From: Terana coerulea
Taxonomy: Eukaryota; Basidiomycota; Agaricomycetes; Polyporales; Phanerochaetaceae
Assembly: GCA_024811115.1 (NCBI GenBank)
Contig: JAKOGH010000518.1
Span: 1-11,169, forward strand
Length of the DNA: 11,169 nt
Direction: 5' to 3'
The position numbers and the translations under genes are program-made. Under the pieces are notes generated by a model. The model searched no databases. It was not told where the DNA came from and saw only the letters and a program-made list of their open reading frames with translations. This document shows positions 8,612 to 11,169 of the stretch, in pieces (within the stretch, counting starts at the first letter, position 1; the number at the start of each line of letters is the position of its first letter).

Positions 8612-8814
8612 CGTGCGTGGCTGTCCGCCAACAATATCGAGGCCCAGAGAACTTGACGACCGCTGCTGTCTATTACTAGTTGTCTTTTCTCAGTGAGTAA
8701 TCTGCAGCCAACTCTGGCTCAGCAGTAAGAACATGATTGCAATATATGTACAGGCCGGGATTATGTACATGAGATGCTAGATGTGTCTGTGAAACCATGT
8801 GCCAATGTACTGCA
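8612..8814. other. Short spacer between convergent F-box genes
   Basis: About 200 bases separate the 3' ends of the two tail-to-tail F-box genes. The spacer must contain both 3' untranslated regions. I saw no canonical AATAAA and no hairpin of note. Confidence 0.4.
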
Positions 8815-10394
8815 TTACAATGGTTCCACACCGTGACCCCGTACATACTGCCTGAGTAGATTATAGAAGGCCGGACTGTTCGGCTCGGCATGTAGGCTAT
8901 ATTCAACCTTCTTTGCGTTAGGGAAGAGGCGGTCAATGAAGGAAGTAACCTCTCTGGCCCGCCGGAATCAGACCAGTCAGATTGACTGAGCGTAGGGTTT
9001 GAGAGGAACAAGTCCCTCGAGAGCCCTTTGCGGTGGCAAATTGGCTCCAGAGTGCTTGACTTTGATATTGAGGTCCCGTAAGGATACGAACTTAGTGAAG
9101 TGGTACAGGTCGTAGAAGGAAAGTACTGGAGGAAGATGACTCCCCAGAGTGCACAGATCGATCTCTTGAAGACTCGGCCATGCGTTCGCCATGGCCTCGA
9201 CATCTGCGCCAGTGAGTTGAAGGGGTAATCCTTGGAGATGGAAGTGTAGCAGCCCCGTAATCGCGAACAGGGGCGAAATAGCTGCACCGTCCACTAAGGA
9301 GCGCGCGCGGACGGGGGTGATGGCCTTGGGCTGAACAGTGAGGCGTTTCAGGGTCTTGAACTTGGATATGGCAGAAAACAACGCTTCCAATGATTCTTGG
9401 CTCAGGTGTCCCTGCATTATCACCTCCTCAATGGAGTTGTCACTGTAGATAGTTTCGCGAACAGTGATTTCCAACGCCACGAGAATTGCTGGTGAGATTG
9501 CCGAGAGAAGGGAGGTTACGGGACGGACGTCCTGAGGCGGGATAGTCAGCTTCAAGACCTGAAGGGCTCGGAAGGCGGCCGAATTTAGGAGCACGGCGTG
9601 ATAGTCGATACCGGGGTCTACCTGGATGTTGAGTCGTACGAGGCCGGGCAGTGACGCGAGGTGTAGAACGGCGACCTTCGGTACATGTCCAACTGGAATA
9701 GAAAGGTTCTGGAGATAGTCCAATGCGCAGATGGCCGCGGCAGCATCGTCCCGGAGCTCTTCCGACTCCATGCACCGAAGATCTAACAGGCGCAGCTCAC
9801 GAATGGACGAACCAGACTCCGCGATGGCGTTGTAGAAATTGTTTGAATCAGGGTTATCTTCGAAGTCGTAGACCGTCAGAATCTTCAAGGAAGGTTGAAT
9901 GAAGAGGTCGATCAACCCTGCCATATTTTCATCATCGCAGTCGAGTTCTCGGAGGTTGGGAAGAAGATGTGGGAATGGGGAATATGAGCGCAGTGCTTGG
10001 TAGACACTGAGGTCCAAGCCAGAGTACGCCGAGTCCTCTATCTCCACCCAACGCAGGTGTAGCTTTCGCACCCGGGCAAGCATGGTGTTGGAATCGCGAC
10101 CAATCCTCGCGTTTTGGTTCCTTGGTGATGTGCTGATATCCGGAAAGCAAATTGTAAGCACCTGAGTAAACAATAACTGTCATAGCTACTCACAAGCATA
10201 TCAGAGTCATCTGTTTCCAGTACATCCTGCGGTAAGCAGCGTACGAGAGGTTCAAGACCGTCCAATTCCTTCCATGCAGCGTTCATTGCTGGTTCATAGA
10301 AAGAGTGGCAGACCTGGGCAACTTTGACGCAGCCTTTGTCAACATGGCTGATAATGTTGTCCAAAATTTCTGCTATGCGAAGACAGCGGTGCAT
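8815..10394 (-). pseudogene. F-box-like / leucine-rich protein gene 2 (paralogue of gene 1), with frame disruptions
   Basis: This is a probable SCF-type F-box adaptor, as for gene 1. Exon 1 runs from 10394 to 10194 (67 codons), starting MHRCLRIAEIL with the F-box core VDKGCVKVAQVCHSFYEPAM. The intron at 10193-10133 is 61 nt, with donor GTGAGT, branch CTTAC and acceptor ATATCAG. Exon 2 opens with EDWSRFQHHA, which matches gene 1. Directly after this, at about 10070-10083, one extra base moves the frame to RVRKLHLRWVEIED, which then runs open through a leucine-rich region (for example MANAWPSLQEIDL) to a TGA at 8977-8979. Beyond it, SSQTLRSVNLTGLIP in another frame, then EVTSFIDRLFPNAKK in the first frame as far as TAA at 8815, resemble the family C-terminus. 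That implies two compensating shifts at about 9000-9030 and 8949-8960. Exon 2 measured to 8815 is 1,318 nt, one base over a multiple of three. It is either a decaying gene or a gene with sequence errors; a protein ending at 8977 is the alternative. Confidence 0.72.
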
Positions 10395-10847
10395 TATCTC
10401 GTCGAAAGGAATGGCGGTAGGACGTAGTGGTACTAGCTAAAGTGCAGAACCGGCCATTCAACCAACTTGAACCAAATCGAGCCGACTCCGCCGACGGCCC
10501 GGCGTTCAGCTTGAGCGCCTGTTATACTAAGCGCCCAAAATCTCATTGATCTCCACGCTCACGTCGTTCATACCAGTACAGTACATACTATAACTTACTA
10601 CATACTCAAGGGCTTCTTAGAAAACGTCAGCAAACACTGTCAATATTCACTACAATTATGCCCATCAAGTCTATATACAGCACATGAACCTGACATTAGC
10701 AAGGTAAGCTTTTAATCGTCCTGGAAGCCATCCTCTGCGACTATTTCTCACGTTTTTGTGGGTCTCGAGCCAGAGACCACCAGCTGCATGCAAAGGAAGT
10801 CCACACATATGCCTGTGCACCCCTTTTTCTCAGGCAGCAGGACATGA
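10395..10847 (-). other. Upstream region of F-box gene 2
   Basis: No gene is seen. The part nearest 10394 should hold the leader and promoter of F-box gene 2 (minus strand), including the complement of ACTACGTC at 10421-10428, which is shared with F-box gene 1. A short run of TAC-rich repeats (TACAGTACATACT, then ACTACATACT) lies at about 10570-10610. An open frame at 10741-10950 (minus) overlaps this stretch and shows no family features. Confidence 0.4.
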
Positions 10848-11169
10848 TCAATGATTGGCAAGCCACAGAAAATATGACGGTGTTGAGCGATTCGCAGAGC
10901 AAGAGCTCACATCCAACACGGAGCGCAGGTTTGCGGGATGTGCACAGCATACGTCGACGGAAATGAGATCCTTCATCTCATTCTTTTGATCCTGAGCTAA
11001 ACTGTACGTGCTGACTGCCATGAGTTGATGGTCCCTTGTTATATCCGCGAGCGCTAATGTTGACACTGTCAAGGAATCGCCAGGGCTCCCTTGATCTTGA
11101 GAACGTTGCCCTGTCATGCATATAGGCGACTCCGACCACGACAAGATGACTTTGGCGACCTCCTCCGTC
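10848..11169 (-). CDS. Possible 3' end of a gene entering from the right edge
   Basis: The minus-strand frame is open from the window edge to a TGA at 10848-10850, 107 codons without a stop, ending FLWLANH. No domain is recognised. The sequence is polar, with no membrane segment or repeat. A possible splice donor (GTATGC) occurs within it near 10962, so the true exon could end earlier. With the start outside the window and no known motif, this may be a chance open frame. Confidence 0.25.
   Translation of the reverse strand, partial: TEEVAKVILSWSESPICMTGQRSQDQGSPGDSLTVSTLALADITRDHQLMAVSTYSLAQDQKNEMKDLISVDVCCAHPANLRSVLDVSSCSANRSTPSYFLWLANH

Noticed and set aside
10162..10193. A 32-nt intron in F-box gene 2 that would keep the long open frame without any frameshift
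   Set aside because: It is too short for this genome, where the other introns are at least 54 nt. It would also remove the EDWSRFQHHA segment from the frame that matches gene 1. The 61-nt intron has a proper branch site and acceptor.

Overview
The window looks like nuclear DNA of a wood-decay-type basidiomycete (Agaricomycetes, plausibly Polyporales). The reasons are introns of 54-61 nt with GT..AG ends and CTGAC/CTTAC-type branch sites, GC-rich third codon positions, and a large fungal F-box/leucine-rich protein family carrying the motif WSRFQHHARRVRSL. The organism is inferred from these features only; no taxonomic search was possible.

Left half (about 480-5062): two tandem, same-strand copies of a WD40-repeat gene. 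Copy A (543-2561) has five exons that join in frame into 595 codons and appears intact. Copy B (3259-5062) is a degenerate duplicate. It has a TAG at codon 33, it has lost the small second exon together with most of its flanking introns, and it carries a 1-nt deletion in its penultimate exon. The rest stays open and clearly homologous.

Right half (5436-10394): two F-box-like genes arranged tail to tail. F-box gene 1 (+ strand) is split by a 1,562-bp terminal-inverted-repeat transposon (5450-7011). The transposon has 256-bp terminal repeats that match at 255 of 256 positions, and it is flanked by a perfect 9-bp target duplication (TCGATGTTT). It landed inside codon 5. Removing the element and one copy of the duplication gives a first exon of exactly 201 nt that begins MHRCL, the same first five residues and the same exon length as F-box gene 2 on the minus strand. 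The long terminal repeats plus 9-bp duplication point to a non-autonomous Mutator-like (MULE) element. No transposase is visible between the repeats. F-box gene 2 (8815-10394, minus) appears to carry one frameshift near its exon 2 start and a compensating pair near its 3' end, so it too may be decaying, unless these are sequence errors.

The remaining stretches (1-542, 2562-3258, 5063-5435, 8612-8814, 10395-10847) show no convincing genes. An open frame entering from the right edge on the minus strand (10848-11169) may be the 3' end of another gene. The window is not a functional operon. It is an accessory-type region built by tandem and inverted gene duplication, recent transposition and gene decay.
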